A DNA stretch of 64,000 bases, taken from NCBI GenBank assembly GCA_963839955.1, contig CAWIXB010000001.1:3348001-3412000 (forward strand), in the 5' to 3' direction. This stretch comes from CAWIXB01 sp963839955. GTDB lineage: Bacteria > Actinomycetota > Actinomycetes > JACCUZ01. Numbering within the stretch: position 1 is the stretch's first letter; each line of letters opens with the position of its first letter. Shown in pieces: positions 56,156 to 64,000 of the stretch. A model generated the notes under the pieces. It was not told the DNA's origin, did no database searches, and saw only the letters and a list, made by a program, of their open reading frames with translations. The position numbers and the translations under genes are program-made.

Positions 56156-56566
56156 TCAGCCGGCGGTTGAGTCCGGGTCCGGGCACGGTCCTCTCCCGGT
56201 TTGGGTGCCGGTGATGGAGAAGTCCTTCCCCACCAACACGGTTAGCTCCTCACCGGAGCCCGTGACGATGTGCGCCTCGTAGACACCGCCGGAATCGGTT
56301 TCGACGCGCTGGATGGTTGCGGTCGGGTACTTCGCCTGCACTGCCGCCTTCACCTTGTCGGCCGTGGTGCCGGTGAGCAGCTCTTCGTCCGCACGCATGC
56401 TCTTGGTCGGGTCCACTGCTTGCGCGGTGCTGGCCACTGTCGAGGTGACTGCGTTGGTTGCGGCCGTTGCCGTGCTGTTGGCGGCAAGGGTCGCACCTAT
56501 CGCGACTCCGGAGAGCAGCAAGGCGCCGGTGGCGACCGACTTCCTGACCTTGGTTGTCGTGATCGT
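56156..56566 (-). CDS. Exported PepSY-like small protein with probable non-ATG start
   Basis: A strong ribosome site AGGAGG (56578-56573) is followed six bases later by ACG (56566), in frame, where ATG would be expected; no ATG, GTG or TTG lies in a suitable place. The only standard start in the frame is TTG 56614 without a ribosome site. From ACG the product is 136 residues: signal peptide (VRKSVATGALLLSGVAIGATLAA, in segments), then a PepSY-like core DKVKAAVQAKYPTATIQRVETD, YEAHIVTGSGEELTVLVGKDFSITGTQ. Either it starts at ACG or it is a recent start-codon mutation. Function unknown. Confidence 0.65.
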   Translation of the reverse strand, partial: TITTTKVRKSVATGALLLSGVAIGATLAANSTATAATNAVTSTVASTAQAVDPTKSMRADEELLTGTTADKVKAAVQAKYPTATIQRVETDSGGVYEAHIVTGSGEELTVLVGKDFSITGTQTGRGPCPDPDSTAG

Positions 56567-56681
56567 GACGGACCTCCTCGGTTTGTTGCTCCGGGGTGGA
56601 GCGACCGAGAACAACGTCGTACGCCGGCCTGGCTCGGTCCTGTCCTCGCCCTGTGGGGTTCCTGTGAGCGCGACGGGACCG

Positions 56682-57503
56682 CTAGGTGGGCCGGCTGGCG
56701 CGAACGAGGTTGGCGGTCAGCAGGCACGGAAGTCCGGCCGCCGTCTGGTACTGCCGCATCGCCTCGGTGGCATCGCGGCGCAGCCTCTGCAGCGTTGCCT
56801 CGTCCTGCTGCTCGAGCACCCCGCGAAGGCTGTAGGACCACTTCCACGCCCACCAGGCGTCGTCGTCGAGGAAGTGCACCTCCCGGCTCTCCACCCGGGC
56901 GGTGACGTCGGCGAAGCCGGCGCCGCGCAGCAGCGACGCGATCTCGTCCGGGTCGTCGAACGGACGGGTGACCGCACGGCGACTGGACACCAGCCCCGCC
57001 ATCACCTCGTCCTCCCACGACCACCGTTCGTCCTCAGCGCCCCACGTCGACAGTGCGACGACAGCACCGGGGCGGAGCACCCGGAAGATCTCGGCAACTG
57101 CAGCTTCCGGGTCGGGCAGGAAGAACAGCCCGAAAGCGCACAGCACGGCGTCGAACGACGCGTCGTCGAGCTCCAGATGCTCCGCGTCCATCACCTGTAC
57201 GTCGCCCGGAACGCCGGCGTCGGCCAAGGCATGGGTGGCGAGCGACACCATGTTCGGCGAGAGGTCGACGCCCAGCACGTGACCCGTCCCGCCGGCTCGC
57301 CGGGCCGCAGGCAGGAGCGCCGCGCCTCGACCGCACGCCACGTCGAGGACCGAGTCGCCCTCACCGACCGCGGCGAGGTCGACGAGCAGCTCGCCGAAGT
57401 AGTCGTGGTAGGGCTCGCCGACCCGGTCGTACGTCGGTGCGGCCCGGTCGAACACGCCGGCCAGCCAAGTCTTGGCGTCGTCACCGCGCGCGTCGTCGGG
57501 CAC
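56682..57503 (-). CDS. Class I SAM-dependent methyltransferase (UbiE-like)
   Basis: 273 residues. Motif I VLDVACGRGAALLP at about 52-65, motif II GVDLSPNMVSLA, post-II FDAVLCAFGLFFLPDP and motif III LRPGAVVALSTWG. Helical C-terminal part follows. The N-terminal FDRAAPTYDRVGEPYHDYF is typical of quinone or small-molecule C/O-methyltransferases. I chose GTG 57503 because TATCTT lies seven bases upstream, giving a leaderless transcript; ATG 57599 is possible. Divergent from the glycosyltransferase. Confidence 0.85.
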   Translation of the reverse strand: MPDDARGDDAKTWLAGVFDRAAPTYDRVGEPYHDYFGELLVDLAAVGEGDSVLDVACGRGAALLPAARRAGGTGHVLGVDLSPNMVSLATHALADAGVPGDVQVMDAEHLELDDASFDAVLCAFGLFFLPDPEAAVAEIFRVLRPGAVVALSTWGAEDERWSWEDEVMAGLVSSRRAVTRPFDDPDEIASLLRGAGFADVTARVESREVHFLDDDAWWAWKWSYSLRGVLEQQDEATLQRLRRDATEAMRQYQTAAGLPCLLTANLVRASRPT

Positions 57504-57608
57504 GTGCCGAAAGATAGCCCCGTACGTCGCCGTCCGTTGGCCTGATCGTCGACGGGCGGCTGCCGTCCTGTTCATCGCAGGGTCGCTATCCGTGGCCATG
57601 CTGCAGAC

Positions 57609-58688
57609 GTGCGGATCAGCCGAGTCATCGGCGTACTCGAGCCAGGCGGCGCCCAACTGTCGCTGCTCCGGCTGGCGCGCGCACAGACGGCGCTCGGCGT
57701 GGAGACGAGGCTCTACGCCGGGGATGCCACACCGCAGGGCGTCGCTCTTGCCAGGCACTACGGCTTCGAGCCAGAGGTGCTGCAGCTCCACGACGAGATC
57801 GGGCACTCCGCCCGGCAGTGGACGCCAGACCCGGTCTTTGCCCGCTGGCTCGGCGATCGGCTCCAGTCCCCGGACCTGGTCCATGCCCACATGTTCGGCG
57901 CATGGTGGGCGGCCACCAGGCGACTACCCCGTCACGCGCCCGTGGTCGCCAGCGAGCACAACGCGCTCACCTGGCCCTTGGGTGACCACCGCCATGCCGC
58001 GGCCGACGCGGCCGACAGGGTCTCCCGGTTCTTCGTGCACAGCCCCGATCCGCGGCCCTTCGTGCGCGCCTTCGGCATCGACCCGGCGAGAGTCCTGCCA
58101 GGCAGGTCGGCCATCTCCGTGCACACGACGCCGCGCCCCGGGTTGGCCAGCCCGCGCCTGACGTTCACCGGCCGGCTCCGCGAGGACAAGGGCCCCGACC
58201 TGCTGCTGCACGCGCTCGCCGGCATGCACGACCCCCCGGTCACCTACGTCGTCGGCGACGGGCCCATGCGACGACAGGTGGGCCGCCTGGTCACCCGACT
58301 CGGCCTGCAGCGTTGCGTCAAGCTGACCGGCTGGAGCCACGAACCCGCTCGCTACGTCGCCGGCTCGACGGTGCATCTCGTGCCGAGTCGCGAGGAGGCC
58401 TGGTCGCAGAGCGCCGTCACGGCTCTCGCGCTCGGCGTCCCCGTTGTCGCCACGGCGGTGGACGGGCTGCCGGTGACCCTGGCCGAGGGCCGCGGTCACC
58501 TGGTGAGCCCGGACCCGGCATCGCTCGCCGCGGGCATCCAGGCCGTCATCGACGGCGACGTCGTCGTGGACATGGCGGGCGGCCGCCGGTACGCAGCCGC
58601 CTTCCAGCCGGCGCGGATCGCCTCCGACTACTTCGCGGTCTACCGGGACGTCCTCGCCACGCGGGCGGCAGTCGTCGCAGACCGATGA
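57609..58688 (+). CDS. Glycosyltransferase family 4
   Basis: 359 residues, GT-B fold. Donor-domain signature LTFTGRLREDKGPDLLLHALAGM, VVGDGPMRRQV, and the E-x7-E-type site PSREEAWSQSAVTALALGVPVVATAVDGLP. The N-terminal VLEPGGAQLSLLRLARA is the acceptor-side loop of GT4 enzymes. It would build a cell-surface glycan or glycolipid. GTG 57609 begins the conserved part. Followed after 63 bases by an MMPL transporter, a common partner in mycolata-like envelopes. Confidence 0.87.
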   Translation: MRISRVIGVLEPGGAQLSLLRLARAQTALGVETRLYAGDATPQGVALARHYGFEPEVLQLHDEIGHSARQWTPDPVFARWLGDRLQSPDLVHAHMFGAWWAATRRLPRHAPVVASEHNALTWPLGDHRHAAADAADRVSRFFVHSPDPRPFVRAFGIDPARVLPGRSAISVHTTPRPGLASPRLTFTGRLREDKGPDLLLHALAGMHDPPVTYVVGDGPMRRQVGRLVTRLGLQRCVKLTGWSHEPARYVAGSTVHLVPSREEAWSQSAVTALALGVPVVATAVDGLPVTLAEGRGHLVSPDPASLAAGIQAVIDGDVVVDMAGGRRYAAAFQPARIASDYFAVYRDVLATRAAVVADR

Positions 58689-58751
58689 GTTTGTCGGTCC
58701 TCCGCGGTCTACTGGGCACATCCCCACAGGCGCAGCGAGAGGCGAGGCACG

Positions 58752-60935
58752 ATGACGAGCAGGGACCCGGGCTCCGAGGTGGAGGATCCTCCCTCGACGG
58801 GCCCGTCAGACCCGTCGCCACCCAGGCGCAGGCGAGGCATCCACTGGAAGCAGGCGCTGCGGCCCGCCATCGTCCTGCTGGTCACGTTGTTCGTGGTCGC
58901 CCCGGTGGCCGGCAGCCTGTCGAGCAAGCTGACCAGCGTCACCGAGAACGACCAGGCCGCATTCCTGCCCGACTCCGCTGAGTCGACCAAGTCGCTCGAC
59001 CTGGAGACCCGTTTCGCGGGCGCGCAGGACATCCCTGCCCTGATCGTGTGGGAGCGCTCCGGCGGTCTGACCGATGCGGACCTGAGCGCGGTCAACGAGG
59101 CCGCCGCCCGCGTGAGCGACGTCGAGGGCATCGCCGGGCCGGCGTCACCACCCGTCCCGAGCGAGGACGGAGAAGCGGCTCAGGTCGTCGTTCCTCTGCC
59201 GGGGGACAACTCCGCCTTCGAGACGCTGCCCGGGATCGTGGAGGACGTCACCGAGGCGGCACAGGTGGACGGCCTGCCGAGCTACGTCACCGGTCCGGGC
59301 GGCCAGTTCGCCGACTTCGCTGCCGCGTTCGAGGGGATCGACGGCAGGCTGCTGTTCACCACGGTCGGCGTCATCCTGATCATCCTGGTGCTCATCTACC
59401 GCAGTCCGGTCTTCCTTCCGGTGCTCATGTCGGCCGGACTCGCCCTCGTCGTCGCGCAGGCGGTCGTCTACCTGCTCGCCGACGCAGGGATCCTCACCGT
59501 CGACGGCCAGAGCCAGGGCATCCTGTCGGTCCTTGTGCTCGGAGCCAGCACCGACTATGCGCTGCTGCTCATCAGCCGCTTCAAGGAAGAGCTCCACCGC
59601 GAGGACTCCTGGTCGGTGGCGATGAAGTCTGCTCTCAAGGGAGCCTTTCCACCCATCGTCGCCTCGGGCGCCACGGTGATCCTCGGCCTGCTGTGCCTGT
59701 TGCTCTCCGATCTCAACAGCAACAAGTCGCTGGGGCCCGTCGGTGCGATCGGGATCGCCTGTGCCGTGGTCGCCATGACGGTCTTCCTGCCGGCGTTGCT
59801 CATGGTCCTCGGCCGCTACTGGTTCTTCCCGTTCGTCCCGCGCCACGACGACGTCGTCACGCACGACCGCGGGCTCTGGGGCTGGGTGGCAAGGCTCGTG
59901 GGACGCCGTGCCCGGATCGTCTGGGTGACCACGGCGCTCGCGCTGACGTGCGCGGCACTGTTCACGACGCAGCTCGATGCGGACGGGCTGACCACCGCCG
60001 AGCAGTTCACGACCGAGGTCGACTCCGTGCGCGGCCAGGAGGTCCTGGCCCGGCACTACCCGGCGGGCAGCGGCGTCCCGGTCAGCGTCATCGGCGACGA
60101 GGCCGACGCGCAACCACTCCTCGATGTCGTCAGCGACGTGCCCGGCATCGCCGATGCTCAGCTGATCACAGACGGTGCGCCAACGACGGGGACTGCGCCG
60201 CCCGACGCGTCCTCCGGAGAGCCGCCCAAGGTCGTCGACGGCAAGGTGCAGGTGAAAGCCGTCCTCACCGTTGCTGCCGACAGCACCGAAGCCGAGGACA
60301 CCGTGCTGCGCCTGCGATCCGCCGTCGACGAGGTCGGCACCGACGTCCTGGTCGGTGGCGGCACCGCGGTGGTCTACGACATCAAGACCGAGTCCGCGCG
60401 TGACACGCGAGTGATCATCCCGGCCATCCTCGTGGTGATCTCCCTCGTGCTGGCCCTGCTCCTGCGCGCGCTCGTTGCGCCGCTGCTGCTGGTGGCCACG
60501 GTGGTGCTGTCCTTCCTGGCGACGCTCGGGGTCTGCTCGCTCGTCTTCGAGCACGCCTTCGGGTTTGCCGGCGCCGATCCGTCGTTCCCTTTGTTCGCCT
60601 TCGTGTTCCTGGTGGCCCTGGGCATCGACTACAACATCTTCCTGATGACCCGTGTGCGCGAGGAGACTCGAGTCCACGGCACCAAGCAGGGGACCCTGAA
60701 AGCGCTGGCCGTCACCGGCGGGGTGATCACGTCCGCCGGGGTGGTGCTCGCGGCGACCTTCGCGGCGCTGGGCGTGCTGCCACTGGTGCCCTTTGCCGAG
60801 CTCGGTTTCGCGGTCGCCTTCGGAGTCCTCCTCGACACGCTGATCGTCAGGTCCCTGCTCGTGCCGGCCTTAGTGCACCAGCTCGACGACAAGGTGTGGT
60901 GGCCGGCACCTCGACCGTCTGCCGCGGACGGTTGA
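58752..60935 (+). CDS. MMPL/RND-family transporter
   Basis: 727 residues. One span at about 37-57, an extracytoplasmic domain (about 60-190), five clustered spans (about 200-360), one further span near 385-405, a second extracytoplasmic domain, and five spans to the end (about 545-715). Conserved proton-relay type motifs are ASTDYALLLISRFKEEL and LGIDYNIFLMTRVREE. Members export lipids or small molecules using the proton gradient. ATG 58752 has GAGG upstream. Confidence 0.92.
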   Translation: MTSRDPGSEVEDPPSTGPSDPSPPRRRRGIHWKQALRPAIVLLVTLFVVAPVAGSLSSKLTSVTENDQAAFLPDSAESTKSLDLETRFAGAQDIPALIVWERSGGLTDADLSAVNEAAARVSDVEGIAGPASPPVPSEDGEAAQVVVPLPGDNSAFETLPGIVEDVTEAAQVDGLPSYVTGPGGQFADFAAAFEGIDGRLLFTTVGVILIILVLIYRSPVFLPVLMSAGLALVVAQAVVYLLADAGILTVDGQSQGILSVLVLGASTDYALLLISRFKEELHREDSWSVAMKSALKGAFPPIVASGATVILGLLCLLLSDLNSNKSLGPVGAIGIACAVVAMTVFLPALLMVLGRYWFFPFVPRHDDVVTHDRGLWGWVARLVGRRARIVWVTTALALTCAALFTTQLDADGLTTAEQFTTEVDSVRGQEVLARHYPAGSGVPVSVIGDEADAQPLLDVVSDVPGIADAQLITDGAPTTGTAPPDASSGEPPKVVDGKVQVKAVLTVAADSTEAEDTVLRLRSAVDEVGTDVLVGGGTAVVYDIKTESARDTRVIIPAILVVISLVLALLLRALVAPLLLVATVVLSFLATLGVCSLVFEHAFGFAGADPSFPLFAFVFLVALGIDYNIFLMTRVREETRVHGTKQGTLKALAVTGGVITSAGVVLAATFAALGVLPLVPFAELGFAVAFGVLLDTLIVRSLLVPALVHQLDDKVWWPAPRPSAADG

Positions 60936-60995
60936 TGCCGCTAAAGTTCATGGCCTCAACCGAGGAATGAGTCGAGACAAGGTAGCGGCGCGCCG

Positions 60996-61763
60996 GTGGC
61001 CAGACCGAAGCACGAGGCGAGCGCCGAGACGGCCGCGCACCTGACGCTGGAAGGCGACCGTCCGGGTAGCGAGCAGATCCGCCCCGCGCTCCTCACCCTG
61101 GTGCGATCCGCCCGGGCGGGCATGCTGCTGCCGTCGGAGCGAGTGCTGGCCGAACGGTTCGCGGTCGCACGGATGACTGTTCGCGGCTGCCTCGAAGATC
61201 TCGAGAGCCAAGGGCTCGTCGAACGCATTCCGGGACGGGGAACCTTCGTCCGCGAGCCGCGGGTCAGCCACTCCGAGGTCTTCCGCTCATTCAGCCAGGA
61301 CATGCGCCTGCGCGGGATGGAGCCCGGCTCGGCCGAGATGTCGGTCCGGCGGCGAGCCGCCAGCCAGCAGATCGCCGACGGGCTCGACATCGCCGCCGGC
61401 GAGCAGGTGTTCCACATCGAACGCGTCCGCACCGCAGACGGCATCCCGATGGCCCTGGAGCGCACCAACCTGGAGTCCGCCCGGTTCCCTGGTCTCGACA
61501 AAGAGCTCGACGCGACGGCGTCGCTGTACGACGTGCTCGGCGCTCGTTACGGCGTGCGCCTCGAGAGTGCCCAGCAGCGCGTCTCCATCGCGCGGTTGAC
61601 ACAGCCGGAGGCGGAGCGCCTGATGACGAGCACCGATCTCGCGGCGTTCCTGATCGAGCGGCGGGCGCTCGACAACATGGGCAAGGTGGTCGAGTTCGGC
61701 CGTTCGCTCTACCGGGGCGATCGCTACGAGATCCTCATGCACGTTACCAAGCGCAGCCCCTGA
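60996..61763 (+). CDS. GntR-family regulator, HutC/UTRA subfamily
   Basis: 255 residues. Winged helix (LLPSERVLAERFAVARMTVRGCLEDLESQGLVERIPGRGTFV, in segments), then a UTRA effector domain with GEQVFHIERVRTADGIPMALERT and LIERRALDNMGKVVEFGRSLYRGDRYE. UTRA proteins bind sugars or amino-sugar phosphates. GTG 60996 starts the conserved region. It converges with the large glycosidase-like gene, nine bases away, so it may govern carbohydrate genes beyond the window. Confidence 0.88.
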   Translation: MARPKHEASAETAAHLTLEGDRPGSEQIRPALLTLVRSARAGMLLPSERVLAERFAVARMTVRGCLEDLESQGLVERIPGRGTFVREPRVSHSEVFRSFSQDMRLRGMEPGSAEMSVRRRAASQQIADGLDIAAGEQVFHIERVRTADGIPMALERTNLESARFPGLDKELDATASLYDVLGARYGVRLESAQQRVSIARLTQPEAERLMTSTDLAAFLIERRALDNMGKVVEFGRSLYRGDRYEILMHVTKRSP

Positions 61764-61771
61764 GTGCCCGA

Positions 61772-64000
61772 TCAGTTGTCGCGGTCGCCGAGGACCCCCT
61801 TGACGTAGTGCGCCTCGACCTGCGCCGGCGAGAGTGCCTTGTCATAGACCGCAACCTCGTCCAGCACGCCCATGAATCGCTCGGCCGCGTCGTCGCCCCG
61901 AGCTCCCAGCTTGAGGCTCGCTCGGCCGTCGGTCGGTGACTTCGCCAGCGGCGTGGAGACCTGCTCGACACCGTCGATGTAGATCACCAGGCGCGCCCCG
62001 TCGTAGACCGAGGCGACGTGGTGCCACGTCGCCTGCCTGACGCTCTTGCTGCTGACACCACTCGCATACAACGTGTCGGCGAGGTTCATCGACTGCAGCT
62101 TGTTGCCGTTGACCAGGCGCATCAGGTAGCCGTTGCGCGCCGGGGCGTCGTACTTCTCGATGACTCCCTGGGGGCCGCCGGCGGCGTCCTTGACCCAGGC
62201 CTCCAGCGTGTACGGGCCAGTCATGCTCACCGAAGGGCTGTCGGGGATCTCGGCATAACCACCAGCAAGCTGGGCGGCTGTGTCGGCCGAGTCGGCGAGA
62301 GCGCCGGGCTGCTGGATCTGGACCTGACCGCGGTAGGCGCCGGTGTTGCCGTTGCCCGACGAGTCGCCCACCGGCTGGTCCGGCCCCTCACCGAGCCGCC
62401 AATAGCCCACCGGACCATCCGCCTTGACGAGGTCGGGGTAGTCCGCCGCTGCAGGTTCGGCGACGCGCATGGTGAGGATCCTGGTGCGCGCGGCGCCGCC
62501 GTCCGGCCGGGCGACCAGCCGGACCTGGTAGGTACCGGGTGACGTGTCGGCGGGGATCCGAATCTCGCTGGCTCTGCCGACCCACGCAAGCCTCCCGTCG
62601 CTGCGCACGCTGAACGGCATGCGCGCGGGCGCGGCCTCCCAGCCGGCGGGGGTCTGCACCTCGGTGGTGCCGCGGACGGTGCCTTGTCCCAGCACCTCGA
62701 CCTGCGCCACGAGCTTCACCTTCTCGCCGGGCTGCACCAGGGTCCGGGGCGTGTCCACCGTGGTGACCTCGGCGTTGGGCGCGCTAGTCACCTTGACCCG
62801 CCGATAGGTGGCCTGCACTGTCACCCGATCGGTCGGCTTGCCGAGGTCGACGAGCTCGCGGTCGGCGTCGTACGGGACAGCCTTTCCGTTCACCTTCACC
62901 CCGGCGAGCTGCCGGCCGTTCGGCGCGCGCAGGTGCACGGTCAGGCTCGCCATCTGTGCTCGCCCCGTAGCAGCGACCGGCGGGTCGATCACCGCACTAA
63001 GACTGCCGCGTGACAGCTTCGACGTGATGTCGAACCCGACCGGGCCGAACGAGGTCGGGAGGTCTGCTACCTCGATCCGTTGGCCGTCGGCCAGCCACCC
63101 CCGAGGTGTCGAGGGCGCGAGGTGCAGCCTGGACGGGGTTCCCCCGGCGTCGAGGTCCTCACTGACGAGCAGGGCGCGTAAGCCCTCAAGATAGGTCGCG
63201 TTGTTCGGGGACAGCGGCGGCCAGTACTGCGACCGGTAGTACTCCCCGAACTGTGGGCAGGGCGACACGGTGGCGCCCTCACCGGCGACGAAGGTGTTCG
63301 GCGTGAAGTTGTGCGCGAGCATTCCGTAGAAGCTGAGGTCCAGGCGGTCGGACTCGCGGTTGTCCGCGTAGAAGCGCATCAACGAGTAGCCGTACTGCTG
63401 GTCGATGCCGCTCGACTTGTAACCGGCAATGGCGGGCCATTGGTTCGCCGGTACGTTCTGGCAGACGCCGACATCAGCCGTCGAGAGGTTGAACCGCGTC
63501 AGGCCGAGGAAGAGCGCGCCATGCTTGTCCAGGTAGTCACGCAAACCCGTGGCGATGGCGCTGCCCGGCTCGAAGAGTCCGGTTGCCATGGCGTACGGCA
63601 TGATCAGGTTCCAGTAGCTGCCCAGATAGTGGTTCGTGACCTTGTCGTAGGGCGTGGCTGCGCTCGGGTCCAGCAAGCTGATCGGGACGAACACCGAGCC
63701 GTCGGGCAGCACCGTCTTGGACCGCTCCACGGCCGACAGCAGTGCCGTGCGCAGTTCGGCGGCCTCGTCGAGGAAGGGCTTGGCCTCGTCCGGCTGTCCC
63801 AGCAACCTCAGTGCGACACCCAGATCGCGCATACCCCGCCAGACGTCGGACTGGTGGTGGACTCCGTAGACCGGCGTGCCGATGTCGGAGGCATAGCGAG
63901 CCTTGGTCAACAACCCGTTCGGGTCGGCGGCGCGTTGTCGGGCGAAGTCGGCGAGCCATTCCTTGAACGTCGCCAGGTTCTCGACAACGAGCGACTTGTC
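61772..64000 (-). CDS. Large exported glycosidase-like protein with LamG domain (3' part)
   Basis: 742 residues are visible and the frame is open to the window edge. The left-most visible part is an (alpha/alpha)-barrel-like region (KEWLADFARQR, YGVHHQSDVWRGMRDLGVAL, NHYLGSYWNLIMPYAMATG, NFTPNTFVAGEGATV), probably a six-hairpin glycosidase. A beta-sandwich follows (DLPTSFGPVGFDITSKL, LRAPNGRQLAGVKVNG), then a NEW3-like Ig segment (TLVQPGEKVKLVAQV) and a C-terminal LamG/concanavalin module (PVGYWRLGEG, YTLEAWVKD, WHHVASVYDGARLVIYIDG). Enzyme class uncertain; carbohydrate action likely. Confidence 0.75.
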   Translation of the reverse strand, partial: DKSLVVENLATFKEWLADFARQRAADPNGLLTKARYASDIGTPVYGVHHQSDVWRGMRDLGVALRLLGQPDEAKPFLDEAAELRTALLSAVERSKTVLPDGSVFVPISLLDPSAATPYDKVTNHYLGSYWNLIMPYAMATGLFEPGSAIATGLRDYLDKHGALFLGLTRFNLSTADVGVCQNVPANQWPAIAGYKSSGIDQQYGYSLMRFYADNRESDRLDLSFYGMLAHNFTPNTFVAGEGATVSPCPQFGEYYRSQYWPPLSPNNATYLEGLRALLVSEDLDAGGTPSRLHLAPSTPRGWLADGQRIEVADLPTSFGPVGFDITSKLSRGSLSAVIDPPVAATGRAQMASLTVHLRAPNGRQLAGVKVNGKAVPYDADRELVDLGKPTDRVTVQATYRRVKVTSAPNAEVTTVDTPRTLVQPGEKVKLVAQVEVLGQGTVRGTTEVQTPAGWEAAPARMPFSVRSDGRLAWVGRASEIRIPADTSPGTYQVRLVARPDGGAARTRILTMRVAEPAAADYPDLVKADGPVGYWRLGEGPDQPVGDSSGNGNTGAYRGQVQIQQPGALADSADTAAQLAGGYAEIPDSPSVSMTGPYTLEAWVKDAAGGPQGVIEKYDAPARNGYLMRLVNGNKLQSMNLADTLYASGVSSKSVRQATWHHVASVYDGARLVIYIDGVEQVSTPLAKSPTDGRASLKLGARGDDAAERFMGVLDEVAVYDKALSPAQVEAHYVKGVLGDRDN

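Overview
This is a high-G+C actinobacterial chromosome segment. It carries lsr2, a ClgR-type site upstream of clpC, leaderless-looking starts, many GTG starts and long chains of 4-base stop/start overlaps. A DUF222/HNH relic and the order lsr2-lysS-coaX-panC-DUF2520 and ftsH-folE-folP-folB-folK-DUF3180 point to the Nocardioides group (Propionibacteriales). The lineage is an inference from gene order and protein style. I saw no tRNA, rRNA, CRISPR array or insertion sequence.

Left part (1-5.3 kb): the 5' end of a receiver-domain protein, mutY, the ClpC chaperone gene, an acetyltransferase and a short-chain-dehydrogenase-like gene that lacks the catalytic tyrosine. From 5.3 to 20.1 kb lies the main accessory block: four tandem minus-strand alpha-L-rhamnosidases (GH78), all exported, three with the cluster D-x-P..E..D (offsets 0, +5, +12) and one with the 0, +6, +13 version. 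The first and last genes sit behind near-identical promoter/operator blocks with a LacI-like palindrome. No LacI-family gene is present in the window.

20-26 kb: a small VOC protein; a MerR-regulated DrrAB-type ABC exporter with a MerR-style 19-bp-spacer promoter; a decayed DUF222/HNH endonuclease pseudogene; and an aldo/keto reductase. 26-31 kb is core metabolism read leftwards: lsr2, a 57-aa membrane protein coupled to lysS, type III pantothenate kinase, panC and a DUF2520 protein. 31-41 kb holds a MidA/NDUFAF7-type methyltransferase close to a stand-alone NuoD-like gene, a P450, two bacterial PH-domain membrane proteins, a DUF1684 protein and a complete OpuA/ProU-type osmolyte importer. 40.5-51 kb is the ftsH/folate operon (with a SnoaL-like gene inside), hpt, tilS, a zinc metalloprotease, a 48-aa membrane protein, dacB and ppa.

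Right part (51-64 kb): a second carbohydrate-flavoured stretch. It holds an exported pectate-lyase-like beta-helix protein divergent from a FadR-type GntR regulator, an FkbM methyltransferase, a PepSY-like protein with an apparently non-canonical start, a methyltransferase, a GT4 glycosyltransferase, an MMPL transporter, a HutC-type GntR regulator, and the 3' end of a large exported glycosidase-like protein with a LamG domain. With the rhamnosidase block, this suggests that the organism attacks rhamnose-rich plant or microbial polysaccharide such as rhamnogalacturonan outside the cell. The substrate is inferred from enzyme families, not shown directly.
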